Source: Paenibacillus chondroitinus NBRC 15376 (GTDB lineage: Bacteria; Bacillota; Bacilli; Paenibacillales; NBRC-103111). Taken from it: 64,000 nucleotides of DNA. Within the stretch, counting starts at the first letter, position 1. Each line of letters opens with the position of its first letter. This document shows, piece after piece, positions 25,051-33,841 of this stretch. Where the stretch lies: contig NZ_BILW01000036.1 in the NCBI RefSeq assembly GCF_004000765.1, forward strand, positions 1 to 64,000, in the 5' to 3' direction. The notes below the pieces were generated by a model. That model saw nothing but the letters and a program-made list of their open reading frames with translations. It had not been told where the DNA came from and did not search any database. Both the position numbers and the translations under genes were made by a program.

Positions 25051-27411
25051 TTATTTCAATTCCACAACGGTCACTCCGGCTCCGCCTTCATTGTAGTTCC
25101 CCATACGGTAACTTTTCACGTGTTTGTGACGGCGCAGATACTCCTGCATGCCTGTGCGGAGCACGCCTGTTCCTTTGCCGTGAATCAGGTACACTTGCCC
25201 CAGATTGCCAAGGAACGATTCATCCAGGAAGCGATCTGCCTCAATCAACGCTTCCTCCATGTTCAGCCCGCGCATATCCAACTCCATCCGAATGCTGTCA
25301 TCCCTTGTTCGTTTGACGGTGGTCGCCACCTGATGAACCGGCTTCTTCTGAGCCGTACTGCCGATTTTCTCGAGGTTGGCTATCTCAACCTTCATTTTCA
25401 TAATCCCCAGCTGCACAGTCGCTTCCGTTGGGCTAACGATTTCCACCACGTGACCCTTCTGACCCAGGCTCACGACACGCACTTCATCACCGGCCTCGAT
25501 TCTCTCCGGCCGCTTCTTCGCTGCGCGAACCTGCTTCTCGCGCAGTTCAGGCGCCGCCTGATCGAGGCGGCGCTTCGCTTCAACCAGCCGGTGGTCCTTG
25601 ACCCCGCCGGCTTCTTCTTGCGCCATGCGCCGCAGGTCGGCGATCACTTCGTCCGCCTCGCGGCGCGCCTTGGCGACAGCCTCACGCGCATCGCGTTCGG
25701 CTTTCTCGAGCAGCTTGTCGCGCTGCTCGTCGAATTTGAGCTGCTGCGCCTCCAACGTTCGGCGCATCTCTTCCGCCTCGCGCCGCAGCCTCTCGGCGCT
25801 CTCACGCTCCGCTTCCGCGATTAAGCGGTTCTCTTCGAGAGACGCGATCATCGACTCTACGCGTTTCTCCTCTTCGCCGACCTGGGTGCGCGCATGCTCA
25901 ATAATTCGGCGTGACAAGCCCAACCGTTCTGCAATGGCAAACGCGTTGCTTCGCCCTGGAACCCCTACAAGCAAACGATAAGTTGGGCTTAACGTTTGGA
26001 TATCAAATTCCATGCTCGCATTTATCGTGCCGCGCGTTTGGTACGCGTAAGCCTTAAGCTCCGAGTAGTGAGTCGTTGCAATAATTCGGCAGCCTATTTG
26101 GTGGATATAATCAAGAATTGAAATCGCCAGCGCAGAGCCTTCGGCTGGATCTGTACCTGCTCCAAGCTCATCCAGCAGGACCAAGCTTTTAGGCGTCATA
26201 TCCCGTAAAATGCTGATGATATTTGTCATATGACTCGAAAATGTACTTAGATTCTGCTCGATGCTCTGTTCATCCCCAATATCGGCATAAATCGCATCGA
26301 ATACACATAATTGACTGCCTTCTTCCGCAGGTACAAACAAACCGGACATCGCCATCAAACTTAATAAACCAACCGTTTTGAGAGAGACTGTTTTTCCCCC
26401 TGTATTTGGTCCGGTCACAATAATTTGCGTAAAATCATTCCCTAACTCCAAATCAAGAGGAACAACGACGTCTGCCGCGATAAGCGGGTGACGCCCGCGC
26501 TTGATTTTGATAAAGCCGCGGTCATTCAACCTAGGCATCGTAGCTTTAAGCTCCCTGGCCAGGCCTGCTTTGGCAAATGTAAAATCGAGCTCAGCCAATT
26601 GATCCACATCATAAACAAGCACATCAACTTGTTCAGCGACAAGCGCAGTTAAGGCGCGCAAAATCTTCTCGATTTCCGCTTCTTCCTTGAACTTAAGCTC
26701 GCGAATCTTATTGTTCAGCTGAACGATAGCGTCAGGTTCAATGTACAGAGTCGCTCCCGAAGCCGATTGATCATGTACCATCCCGCCGAAGTTAGAACGA
26801 TATTCGGATTTGACCGGAATCACGTAACGATCGTTTCGGATCGTGATCAACACATCCTGCAGCATCTTTTGTACCGACGAATTGCGGAGCATTTGCTCCA
26901 AACGTTCACGCACTCTGCTCTCGCCTGTACGCAGCTCACTGCGCACACGGCCTAATTCAACGCTTGCGCTATCGACAACAACGGCATTCTCATCAATGCA
27001 GCTATTAATCTTATCTTCCAATGATTTATTCTCAGTCAGTAATTCAACCTGTCCCTTGAGCATAGGAATTGAATACTCCTCGTGAACAGCCAGTATAAAT
27101 CGCTTCAACCTGCGGGTACCAAACATCGTCGTCGATATGTCCAGCAATTCGGCCGGATTCAGCATCCCGCCAATTCTGGCCCGGTGCAAGGAGGAACGAA
27201 TATCCCGTATCCCGCCAAACGGGGCGTTACCTTTCAGTCGTTCTACATTTACCGCTTCATCGGTTGCTTGCAGCCGCAGCTTAACGAGTTCGAAATCCCC
27301 GATCGGTTCAAGATGCTGGACAGCGTCCTTCCCGAGAGAAGTAGCCGCGTGATGAGCTAGTTTATGTAAAATTTTCGCATATTCCAATGTTTTAATAATT
27401 TTCTGATTCAA
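25051..27411 (-). CDS. mutS2: MutS2/RqcU family ATPase-endonuclease
   Basis: MutS2 is known for suppressing homologous recombination and for acting on collided ribosomes. MutS core domains fill the N-terminal half, with Walker A GPNTGGKT near 334-341 and Walker B LVLLDE near 412. A coiled coil follows at about 510-630, and the Smr nuclease domain lies at the C-terminus with LDMRG and HGKGTG. TTG at 27411 gives 786 residues, the usual length, and has GAGG nine bases upstream; an ATG at 27426 is possible. It is monocistronic as far as can be seen. Confidence 0.92.
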   Translation of the reverse strand: MNQKIIKTLEYAKILHKLAHHAATSLGKDAVQHLEPIGDFELVKLRLQATDEAVNVERLKGNAPFGGIRDIRSSLHRARIGGMLNPAELLDISTTMFGTRRLKRFILAVHEEYSIPMLKGQVELLTENKSLEDKINSCIDENAVVVDSASVELGRVRSELRTGESRVRERLEQMLRNSSVQKMLQDVLITIRNDRYVIPVKSEYRSNFGGMVHDQSASGATLYIEPDAIVQLNNKIRELKFKEEAEIEKILRALTALVAEQVDVLVYDVDQLAELDFTFAKAGLARELKATMPRLNDRGFIKIKRGRHPLIAADVVVPLDLELGNDFTQIIVTGPNTGGKTVSLKTVGLLSLMAMSGLFVPAEEGSQLCVFDAIYADIGDEQSIEQNLSTFSSHMTNIISILRDMTPKSLVLLDELGAGTDPAEGSALAISILDYIHQIGCRIIATTHYSELKAYAYQTRGTINASMEFDIQTLSPTYRLLVGVPGRSNAFAIAERLGLSRRIIEHARTQVGEEEKRVESMIASLEENRLIAEAERESAERLRREAEEMRRTLEAQQLKFDEQRDKLLEKAERDAREAVAKARREADEVIADLRRMAQEEAGGVKDHRLVEAKRRLDQAAPELREKQVRAAKKRPERIEAGDEVRVVSLGQKGHVVEIVSPTEATVQLGIMKMKVEIANLEKIGSTAQKKPVHQVATTVKRTRDDSIRMELDMRGLNMEEALIEADRFLDESFLGNLGQVYLIHGKGTGVLRTGMQEYLRRHKHVKSYRMGNYNEGGAGVTVVELK

Positions 27412-27661
27412 CTGTCCCAACCTCATTTCTATCCTATATTATAAACCATTTTGCGTATGATTAGCTACGGAGACAATAGTTATATGGAAGATGCTGCCTG
27501 CCATAATCTGTTCAAAAGTTGGATACACTAATTTGTGCACCTATTCCTTCTGCCAAGGAATCGAAGTAAATGTCAAACACACCAAGCAAAATTCAACAAA
27601 AAACATCTTTTCTAGCCATGAGAGCACGTTTGTCTCATCGTAGAAAAAAGGAGGTTCTTGA

Positions 27662-28030
27662 ATGCATCTTCTAGGACATCTGGTTAGGTTTATTGTATCT
27701 GCTTTGGTATTAATGTTTGTAAGTTGGTTAGTACCAGGATTTCAGGTCGGGGGATTCTGGAGCGCGTTTTTCCTTGCCTTGGTCATTGCCATTGCGGCAT
27801 GGATCATTGAAGGAATCTTTGGCAAGCAAATCACTCCTTTTGGCAGAGGAATCGTAGGCTTTCTGGTGAGCGCGCTGGTCATCTGGGCCGCCCAGTTCGT
27901 CGTGAGCAATGTTTCAACGAGCATCATAGGTGCGATTTTAGCCGCTTTAGTCATTGGGATCATCGACTTGTTCATTCCTGTGAAAACCCCCTTCGAACAA
28001 GGGATCACAGGAAGAGAAGATCGTCGATAA
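27662..28030 (+). CDS. Phage-holin-like (PF04020/YvlD-type) membrane protein
   Basis: The protein has 122 residues with four hydrophobic helices and the family hallmarks VSWLVPGFQVGGFWSAF and a C-terminal IDLFIPVK. This is a bacterial membrane family named for weak holin similarity; no lysis genes are near, so it is not treated as prophage. GGAGG lies seven bases before ATG at 27662. The 235-base gap after the mutS2 start holds no further gene. Function unknown. Confidence 0.8.
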   Translation: MHLLGHLVRFIVSALVLMFVSWLVPGFQVGGFWSAFFLALVIAIAAWIIEGIFGKQITPFGRGIVGFLVSALVIWAAQFVVSNVSTSIIGAILAALVIGIIDLFIPVKTPFEQGITGREDRR

Positions 28031-28071
28031 CTGTATCAGTTTGTAGTCCTGATAGCCATGATAAAGCCCAA

Positions 28072-28124
28072 AAAAGATCGGTCTGCTGCGTACCACTCGC
28101 CGGGCCGATCTTTTCCTTTTTTTC
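28072..28124 (+). terminator. Terminator of the holin-like gene
   Basis: AAAAGATCGG (28072-28081) pairs perfectly with CCGATCTTTT (28105-28114), followed by a long T-rich run to about 28124. Confidence 0.85.
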
Positions 28125-28225
28125 AAACCCATCCGAACGCTTTCACTAGTTTGTCACTGTTTTTTCCATATCGGTGATGTACAATTGAAAGGAAAACAAA
28201 TACATTTTATCGTCGGAGGGTATTG

Positions 28226-28612
28226 ATGAAAAAACTACTCGTTCTTTTAATGGGAGTTGCTATAGTTATCGCAATTACTGCTTGTGGAAACAAAGCGTCC
28301 AAGCCGGCAGATACGACTTCTCCTGCTGCAACTACACAAGCGGCCGGTGGTCAGAACGTAACTTTGAAAGCAACGAACTTCAAATTTGATCAGACTGAAT
28401 ATCGCGTGAAAAAAGGCGAGCCTGTCACGATTACGCTTGATAACTCGCAAGGTATTCACGGCGCTTCGATCAAAGAATTCAACGTTAAATTGGATAACAG
28501 CAACAAAACTTTTACTTTTACACCGGATAAAACGGGTTCATTTCCGATTACATGCTCCATCATGTGCGGAAGCGGCCATGCCAATATGAAAACAACTTTG
28601 ATTGTTGAATAA
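28226..28612 (+). CDS. Cupredoxin-like lipoprotein with CuA-type motif
   Basis: The protein has 128 residues with a signal ending in the lipobox AITAC, then a Ser/Thr/Ala linker and one cupredoxin domain. Copper ligands are apparent: His in QGIHGA and the C-terminal CSIMCGSGHANM, matching the CuA pattern of cytochrome oxidase subunit II (C-x3-C-x3-H-x2-M) except that the usual Glu between the cysteines is Ile. The rest of subunit II is absent, so this is a free-standing electron carrier or copper-binding lipoprotein. ATG at 28226 follows GGAGGG. Confidence 0.82.
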   Translation: MKKLLVLLMGVAIVIAITACGNKASKPADTTSPAATTQAAGGQNVTLKATNFKFDQTEYRVKKGEPVTITLDNSQGIHGASIKEFNVKLDNSNKTFTFTPDKTGSFPITCSIMCGSGHANMKTTLIVE

Positions 28613-28627
28613 ATACTTGTTCAAAAG

Positions 28628-28660
28628 GCTTTATCGCGGCAAACGCGGTAAGGCTTTTTT
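28628..28660 (+). terminator. Terminator of the cupredoxin gene
   Basis: GCTTTATCGCG (28628-28638) pairs with CGCGGTAAGGC (28644-28654) with G-U pairs, followed by six T. Confidence 0.85.
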
Positions 28661-28677
28661 GTTGTTTCGGAAATAAT

Positions 28678-28720
28678 AAAAAGCCGCCTTTTTCTATAAA
28701 AAATAGAAATCGGCAGCTTT
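28678..28720 (-). terminator. Terminator after the CvpA gene
   Basis: AAAGC/GCTTT, GCC/GGC and TTTCTAT/ATAGAAA form a bulged stem directly at the stop codon at 28720. On the minus strand it ends in a U-run. Confidence 0.75.
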
Positions 28721-29271
28721 CATATGGGGATTCCTTGCTTCCAAAGTTCTTGCAATTTACCGGCAATATCGGGCAATTCATTAATCAGGTAAGGGGCTAC
28801 GGCTGAGCTCGAAAGCATCTTCTGAAGTCCATCCGATGGAATGATCGTGATGACGTTCACAGCGATAATGACGATTAAAAGGGCTTCAGCTAAGCCGAGC
28901 AACGCCCCGCTCCAACGATTAATGACATTCAATCCCGGCGTTTTAGCTAAAATATTTAATGCTCGTCCGATGAAGACCAATGCGAACTTCACACCAAAAA
29001 ACAAGATGGCAAAGGCGATCGCATTCGAGATATAGGTGTCCAGATTGAGGCCTTTCACGATAAATTCGTATTTCTCATAATTTTGATACGTAGGCAGTGA
29101 GATCGCATTTCGAAGCACCGGTGCGAAATCCTTATAGAAATAAAAGGCCACTAAATAAGCGAGCACAAACCCGGAGATGGATACAATTTGCGCAATAAAC
29201 CCTCTAAAGTAACCAATCAGCAATCCCAAAGCAACAATAGCCAATAAGAAATAATCCAGTTTGTTCAGCAT
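28720..29271 (-). CDS. CvpA-family membrane protein
   Basis: The protein has 183 residues with four transmembrane helices. LDYFLLAIVALGLLIGYFRGF at the start and a later NVINRWSGALLGLAEALLIV match CvpA, the family named for colicin V production. It lies eight bases after zapA, and zapA-cvpA order is common in Bacillales, which suggests a cell-envelope or division role (inference). A terminator follows directly. Confidence 0.85.
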   Translation of the reverse strand: MLNKLDYFLLAIVALGLLIGYFRGFIAQIVSISGFVLAYLVAFYFYKDFAPVLRNAISLPTYQNYEKYEFIVKGLNLDTYISNAIAFAILFFGVKFALVFIGRALNILAKTPGLNVINRWSGALLGLAEALLIVIIAVNVITIIPSDGLQKMLSSSAVAPYLINELPDIAGKLQELWKQGIPI

Positions 29272-29279
29272 CTCCCGGA

Positions 29280-31271
29280 TTACCTGGCCGGGCTGTCTGT
29301 TTCAGCTAATTCAATCCATTCATTGTACTCGTTTTGCAGCTTAGCGTATTCCTCGCGCAGTTCATTGTATTCTTTTTTAATCTGTTGTAATTCCTTTTGC
29401 AAGGCATCGTCATTTAAACTTTGGTTCAGCAATGCTTCTTTGTCGCTGTTGTATTGTTCTTGAAGGCGTTCTTTTTCTTCTTCCAAATAAGTGTTCAACA
29501 ACGCTCTTTCTTGCTGTTGCTGCTGAATGATCGTTTTGATTTGAGCCTGGTAATGCTGAATAATTGTAGATTTCTGGCCTTCATACTGTTGTACGATGTT
29601 GGTTTGTTGGTTTTGGAAGTCTGCTACAAAGTCAGCTTTTTCTTGCAAATATTGTTGAACAAGCCCTTCTTTTTCTTGCTCAAATTTCTGCTCTACTTTC
29701 ATTGTCTGGCTCTTCTCTTGTTCCAACTCTTGCTGCAATTCTATTTTCTCGTGCTGGATCTGCTGTAATTGCTGTTTCAACTGCTCTTGTTCTTGCTTGG
29801 CTTGTTCGATTTGCTGTTTGGCTAGCAAGTATTGTTCGTTCTCTTGTTCCAGCTGTTGTTTGATTTGCTCTTGAATAAGAGTGATTTTTTCATTCTGCTG
29901 ACTGGCTTGTTGTAGTTGCTGGTTCAATTGCTCTTGGATTTGTTTATCTTGATCCAGTTGTTGTTGCAGTTCTACTTGCTGCTGTTTGGCCAGTTGTAGT
30001 TGCTGTCTCAGCTGCTCTTGTTGTTGTTTGGCTTGTTCGATCTGTTGTTTGGATTGTTCGATCTGTTGTTTGCCTTGTTCGATCTGTTGTTTGGCTTGCA
30101 AGTGCTGCTGCTGCTCTTGTTCAAGCTGTTGTTTGAGTTGCTCCTGAATAACAGTGTCTTCCTCATGCTGCTGGCCAGCTTGCTGTAATTGTTGTTCCAT
30201 TTGTTCTAGTACTTGTTTATTTTGTTTGAGCTGCTGTTGCAGATCTAAGAGCTGCTGCTTTTCCTGTTCAAGCAACTGCAGCGCTTCCGTAACCTGTTTT
30301 TTCTCTTGTTCCAATTGTTCTGTGAGTCGTTGCGTGGTTTGCTCGTTAAGCTGCTTCGCTTTAACTTGCTCCTCTTTGACTTGCTGCAATTGCTGGATTA
30401 GCTGATCATGCTCTTGCTCTTGTTCTTGTTTGCCTTGTTCAAGCTGCTTGACGACTTGCAAATGCTGCTGTTTTTCCTGTTCAAGCAGCTGCTGATCTTG
30501 CGTTCGTTGTTTTTTCTCCTGTTCCAGCTGCTGTTTGATTTGTTCGTGAATCTGTTTAGCTTGGTCCTGTTCCTTTCTAACCTGCTGCAATTGCTGTCTC
30601 AGCTGCTCCTGCTGTTGTTTGCCTTGTTCAATTTGTTTTTTCGCTTGTAAATGCTGCTGTTTTTCTTGATCAAGCAGCTGCCGCGTTTGGGCAAGTTGCT
30701 TTTTTTCTTGTTCAAGCTGTTGTTTGGTTTGTTCATGAACCTGCTTAGCCTGATCTTGCTGCTGTTTGGCTTGGTCTTGCTGTTGCTTCGCTTGATCCTG
30801 CTGCTGCTTCGCTTGCTCTTGCTGCTGTAGCAATTGCTGCTTGACTAGCTCCTGCTCTTGTTTGCCCTTCTGCACTTCCTGCTGGAGCTGTTCCTTTTGC
30901 GCTTGAGCTTGGTCTAACTTCCCTTTTTGTTCATTCAGGAACGTTTGTTGTTTATCATAATCGTGCTTCAACTGATTGTATGTAACGTTCATTTTCTCAT
31001 AGGCAGCTTTGGTCGCCTCTTGTTCTTTCTGCGCCGCGCTCAGCTCTTCCATAATTTCATTCATTCGGAAGCATTCATCGGCCATGTTCACGGCGGCGAG
31101 CACGGCAATTCTTTGTGAATCCAACCGCGGATAGCCTTTGGCGATGCGAAACATTTGGTCATTTACATACTCTGCTACACGCTTCATGTAATTGGTGCTT
31201 GTATCTGCTTTCAACTTGTATTGATTTCCATATATGTCAACGGTTATTTTCGTTTTATCTTCTGCAGTCAT
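29280..31271 (-). CDS. zapA: ZapA-domain protein with giant Gln-rich coiled coil
   Basis: Residues 1-90 are a clear ZapA domain (TKITVDIYGNQYKLK, PRLDSQRIAVLAAVNMADE), which binds and bundles FtsZ. Usual ZapA proteins are about 85-200 residues; this one has 663. From about 95 to 610 it is an almost unbroken Gln/Glu/Lys heptad coiled coil, with repeats of about 63-67 residues and perfect seven-residue units (KQQQDQA three times in a row). The last 50 residues (LREEYAKLQNEYNEWIELAE) resemble the conserved tail seen in other Paenibacillus ZapA proteins, as I recall them. It precedes the CvpA gene by eight bases. A long FtsZ tether is inferred. Confidence 0.87.
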   Translation of the reverse strand: MTAEDKTKITVDIYGNQYKLKADTSTNYMKRVAEYVNDQMFRIAKGYPRLDSQRIAVLAAVNMADECFRMNEIMEELSAAQKEQEATKAAYEKMNVTYNQLKHDYDKQQTFLNEQKGKLDQAQAQKEQLQQEVQKGKQEQELVKQQLLQQQEQAKQQQDQAKQQQDQAKQQQDQAKQVHEQTKQQLEQEKKQLAQTRQLLDQEKQQHLQAKKQIEQGKQQQEQLRQQLQQVRKEQDQAKQIHEQIKQQLEQEKKQRTQDQQLLEQEKQQHLQVVKQLEQGKQEQEQEHDQLIQQLQQVKEEQVKAKQLNEQTTQRLTEQLEQEKKQVTEALQLLEQEKQQLLDLQQQLKQNKQVLEQMEQQLQQAGQQHEEDTVIQEQLKQQLEQEQQQHLQAKQQIEQGKQQIEQSKQQIEQAKQQQEQLRQQLQLAKQQQVELQQQLDQDKQIQEQLNQQLQQASQQNEKITLIQEQIKQQLEQENEQYLLAKQQIEQAKQEQEQLKQQLQQIQHEKIELQQELEQEKSQTMKVEQKFEQEKEGLVQQYLQEKADFVADFQNQQTNIVQQYEGQKSTIIQHYQAQIKTIIQQQQQERALLNTYLEEEKERLQEQYNSDKEALLNQSLNDDALQKELQQIKKEYNELREEYAKLQNEYNEWIELAETDSPAR
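29640..30980 (-). repeat. 21-base tandem repeats encoding zapA heptads
   Basis: The coding DNA is built from degenerate 21-base units (seven codons). Near 30770-30830 three successive units encode the same KQQQDQA heptad. Longer units of about 190-200 bases begin with AKQVHEQ, AKQIHEQ and AKQLNEQ. Recent growth by slippage is plausible. All are in frame. Confidence 0.8.
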
Positions 31272-31289
31272 ATTATTTCCCCCTTAGAT

Positions 31290-31333
31290 GAAAAGGCTGG
31301 CCTTATCGACGTTAATTTCGATAAGACCAGCCT
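31290..31333 (-). terminator. Terminator of pheST
   Basis: AGGCTGG (31294-31300) pairs with CCAGCCT (31327-31333), and CTTATCG (31302-31308) with CGATAAG (31319-31325). Four A on the plus strand give a minus-strand U-run. It separates pheT from zapA. Confidence 0.85.
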
Positions 31334-31362
31334 GTTTTCCTGCAACTTATGAGAAACTTGCT

Positions 31363-33816
31363 CTATTTTCTTAACTCTGCCTCATATTGCTGTTCAAGGG
31401 TTTGAACCACTTTGGCATGGAGCTCTGTTACCTCTTCATCCAACAGGGTTCTTTCTGCATGACGGTACACAAGTGCGATCGCTACGCTCTTACGATTGGC
31501 ACCGAGGCGCTCTCCTGTGTAGATATCAAAAACCTGGATTGACTCAAGCAAATCGCCGGCAACCTCGGCAATGGACTGCTCCATGAGACCGACAGGCACG
31601 CTAGCATTTACAACGACTGCAATATCACGTCCAACGGACGGATAACGCGGCAATAGTTTATACACAATCGCATCGCCAGCAGCTTCAAGAATAGGAGTCA
31701 GCTCAACCTCAAGCACATACGTGTCATCCAGATCACGCTGCTGTTGAACGGTTGGGTGCAGTTGCCCCATTCGGCCGATGACTTTGGAACCTTCGGAAGT
31801 AGCAAGCAAAAGCTCTGCCGTACGCCCTGGATGGAATCCGTCCGGGGAAGCTGATGTATAAGTTAGCCCTTTGACACCCAGGTAGCTGATTAGGCGATCA
31901 AAGATTCCTTTGATATCATAGAAATCAACGGCTTCGGATTTCTGCGCCCAATGCGCCCCGCGACGTTTGCCTGTCATGGCAATAGAAAGCAGAAGCTTCT
32001 CTTGCGGCAGCGCAGTGAGTGCTGACTCATCAGTAATGAATGCTTTGCCGATTTCGAAAATAGCTACGTCATCCATCGTCCGGTTACGGTTGTAACTCAC
32101 GACTTCCAGCAAATGCGGCAGCAAGCTGGTACGCAGTTGGCTGCGATCCTCGCTCATTGGCATTGCGAGGGAGATCGGTTTAGCCGCTGGGTAAAGACCA
32201 GGCAGCGAAGCCGTTTGGTCGGGGTGCGTGAAGGAATACGTAATGACTTCATGCAGCCCGCTTTGAGTCAGGAGATTGCGTGCAATGCGGCGAATCGACT
32301 GCTCTTTGGACAAGGAGCCTGGCGTCGTCACGCCGGTCATCAAGGTCGTCGGGATGTTATCGTAGCCGAAGAGGCGTGCCACTTCTTCGATCAAATCAAC
32401 ATCCCGTGTGATGTCTCCGCGGCGGCTCGGCACGTGCACGAGCAGCTTGCCTTCTCCCGCCTGCTCGAACGTGAAGTGCAGGCGCTCGATGATTTGCCCC
32501 ATCTCGTCAAGCGAAAGCGCCGTGCCGAGATAGTTGTTCACGCGGTCAGCAGCAAGCTCGATGCTGACGGGCTTGTGTGAGCCGGCGACAGCTTGGGCGA
32601 TGCCGTCCGCGACTTTGCCACCTGCATACTCAGCAATCAATGCAGCCGCGCGGTTCAATGCCGGAAGCACCGCTTCCGGGTTCACTTCTTTCTCGAAGCG
32701 AAGGCTCGCTTCAGAGCGAAGGCCTAGCTGGCGTGAAGTACGGCGCACAGAGGAGCCTGCAAATTTTGCGGATTCCAGCAAAATGCGAGTCGTATCATTC
32801 GTCACTTCGGAATTCGCGCCGCCCATAACACCGGCGATCGCTACAGGCTTCGTACCGTCCGTGACAAGCAGCATGTGCGGCTCCAGGGTACGCTCTACGT
32901 CGTCGAGCGTAACAAGCTTCTCGCCAGCCTCAGCAAGGCGTACGTCGATGTGGCCGTTGTTCAGCTGTTCAGCATCAAAAGCATGCAGCGGCTGACCATA
33001 TTCCAACATCACGAAATTCGTGATGTCTACGATGTTATTGATAGGACGGATACCTGCCGCCATCAAACGGTTTTGCATCCACAGCGGAGAAGTGCCTACG
33101 CGCACGCCTTCGATCAGGCGCGCCGCGTAGTGAGAGCACTGCTCGGTGGCTGTGATTTTCACGCTGATGCGGTCAGCGGCTTTCACACCAGCTGATCCAG
33201 CCTGCCCAAGCGCTGCTTGCGCATCCGGCAGCTTAACGCTGCGCCCAAGGATCGCTGCGATCTCATAAGCGGCTCCGAGCATGCTCAAGCAGTCGGAACG
33301 GTTTGGTGTCAGATCAAGCTCCAACACCTTGTCATTGATCGCCAGAACATCAAGAACAGAGCTTCCGACTTCCGTTTCTGGAGGAAGCACTAGAATACCT
33401 TCCTGAATTTCTTTCGGCAGCAGTTTATCGTTCAAGCCAAGCTCTTTGGCAGAGCAAATCATCCCTTGGGATTCAACACCGCGCAATTTGGCGCGTTTGA
33501 TTTGCAGGCCTCCCGGTAGGACAGCTCCAATCATAGCGACAGGCACTTTTTGGCCTGCATCGATATTTTTGGCTCCACAGACGATTTGCAAATCTTCGCC
33601 TTGACCGGCATCAATCACACACACGCTTAATTTATCCGCATCCGGATGCTTCTCACGGGATTTCACATATCCGACAACGACGTTCGTTACGCCTTTATTT
33701 CGATCCTCCACGATATCCACTTCGATACCGCTTCGGGTTAATTTTTCCGCTAATTCCTCAGCCGTGAAACCTGATACATCTACATATTCCGATAACCATT
33801 GGTATGAAACATTCAT
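31363..33816 (-). CDS. pheT: Phenylalanyl-tRNA synthetase beta subunit
   Basis: The full-length protein has 817 residues. The N-terminal tRNA-binding (EMAP/OB) domain has VGYVKSREKHPDADKLSVC, then B3/4 editing and B5 domains (RDVDLIEEVARLFGYDNIP), a catalytic-like core and the C-terminal ferredoxin-type anticodon-binding domain (PRYPSVGRDIAVVV). It forms the alpha2-beta2 enzyme with PheS, encoded 25 bases upstream. Confidence 0.96.
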   Translation of the reverse strand: MNVSYQWLSEYVDVSGFTAEELAEKLTRSGIEVDIVEDRNKGVTNVVVGYVKSREKHPDADKLSVCVIDAGQGEDLQIVCGAKNIDAGQKVPVAMIGAVLPGGLQIKRAKLRGVESQGMICSAKELGLNDKLLPKEIQEGILVLPPETEVGSSVLDVLAINDKVLELDLTPNRSDCLSMLGAAYEIAAILGRSVKLPDAQAALGQAGSAGVKAADRISVKITATEQCSHYAARLIEGVRVGTSPLWMQNRLMAAGIRPINNIVDITNFVMLEYGQPLHAFDAEQLNNGHIDVRLAEAGEKLVTLDDVERTLEPHMLLVTDGTKPVAIAGVMGGANSEVTNDTTRILLESAKFAGSSVRRTSRQLGLRSEASLRFEKEVNPEAVLPALNRAAALIAEYAGGKVADGIAQAVAGSHKPVSIELAADRVNNYLGTALSLDEMGQIIERLHFTFEQAGEGKLLVHVPSRRGDITRDVDLIEEVARLFGYDNIPTTLMTGVTTPGSLSKEQSIRRIARNLLTQSGLHEVITYSFTHPDQTASLPGLYPAAKPISLAMPMSEDRSQLRTSLLPHLLEVVSYNRNRTMDDVAIFEIGKAFITDESALTALPQEKLLLSIAMTGKRRGAHWAQKSEAVDFYDIKGIFDRLISYLGVKGLTYTSASPDGFHPGRTAELLLATSEGSKVIGRMGQLHPTVQQQRDLDDTYVLEVELTPILEAAGDAIVYKLLPRYPSVGRDIAVVVNASVPVGLMEQSIAEVAGDLLESIQVFDIYTGERLGANRKSVAIALVYRHAERTLLDEEVTELHAKVVQTLEQQYEAELRK

Positions 33817-33841
33817 GCTTAACCCCTCCTTTTCCTGGTGC

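Noticed and set aside
27662..28030. Prophage remnant because of holin-family similarity
   Set aside because: No other phage gene is nearby and this family is common as a chromosomal membrane protein in Bacillales.
30000..30650. Leu- and Cys-rich plus-strand frames opposite zapA
   Set aside because: They are the mirror of the CAG/CAA-rich heptad repeats and not genes.
29640..30980. CRISPR-like regular repeats in zapA
   Set aside because: The repeats are in-frame heptad codons without unique spacers, and no cas genes are present.
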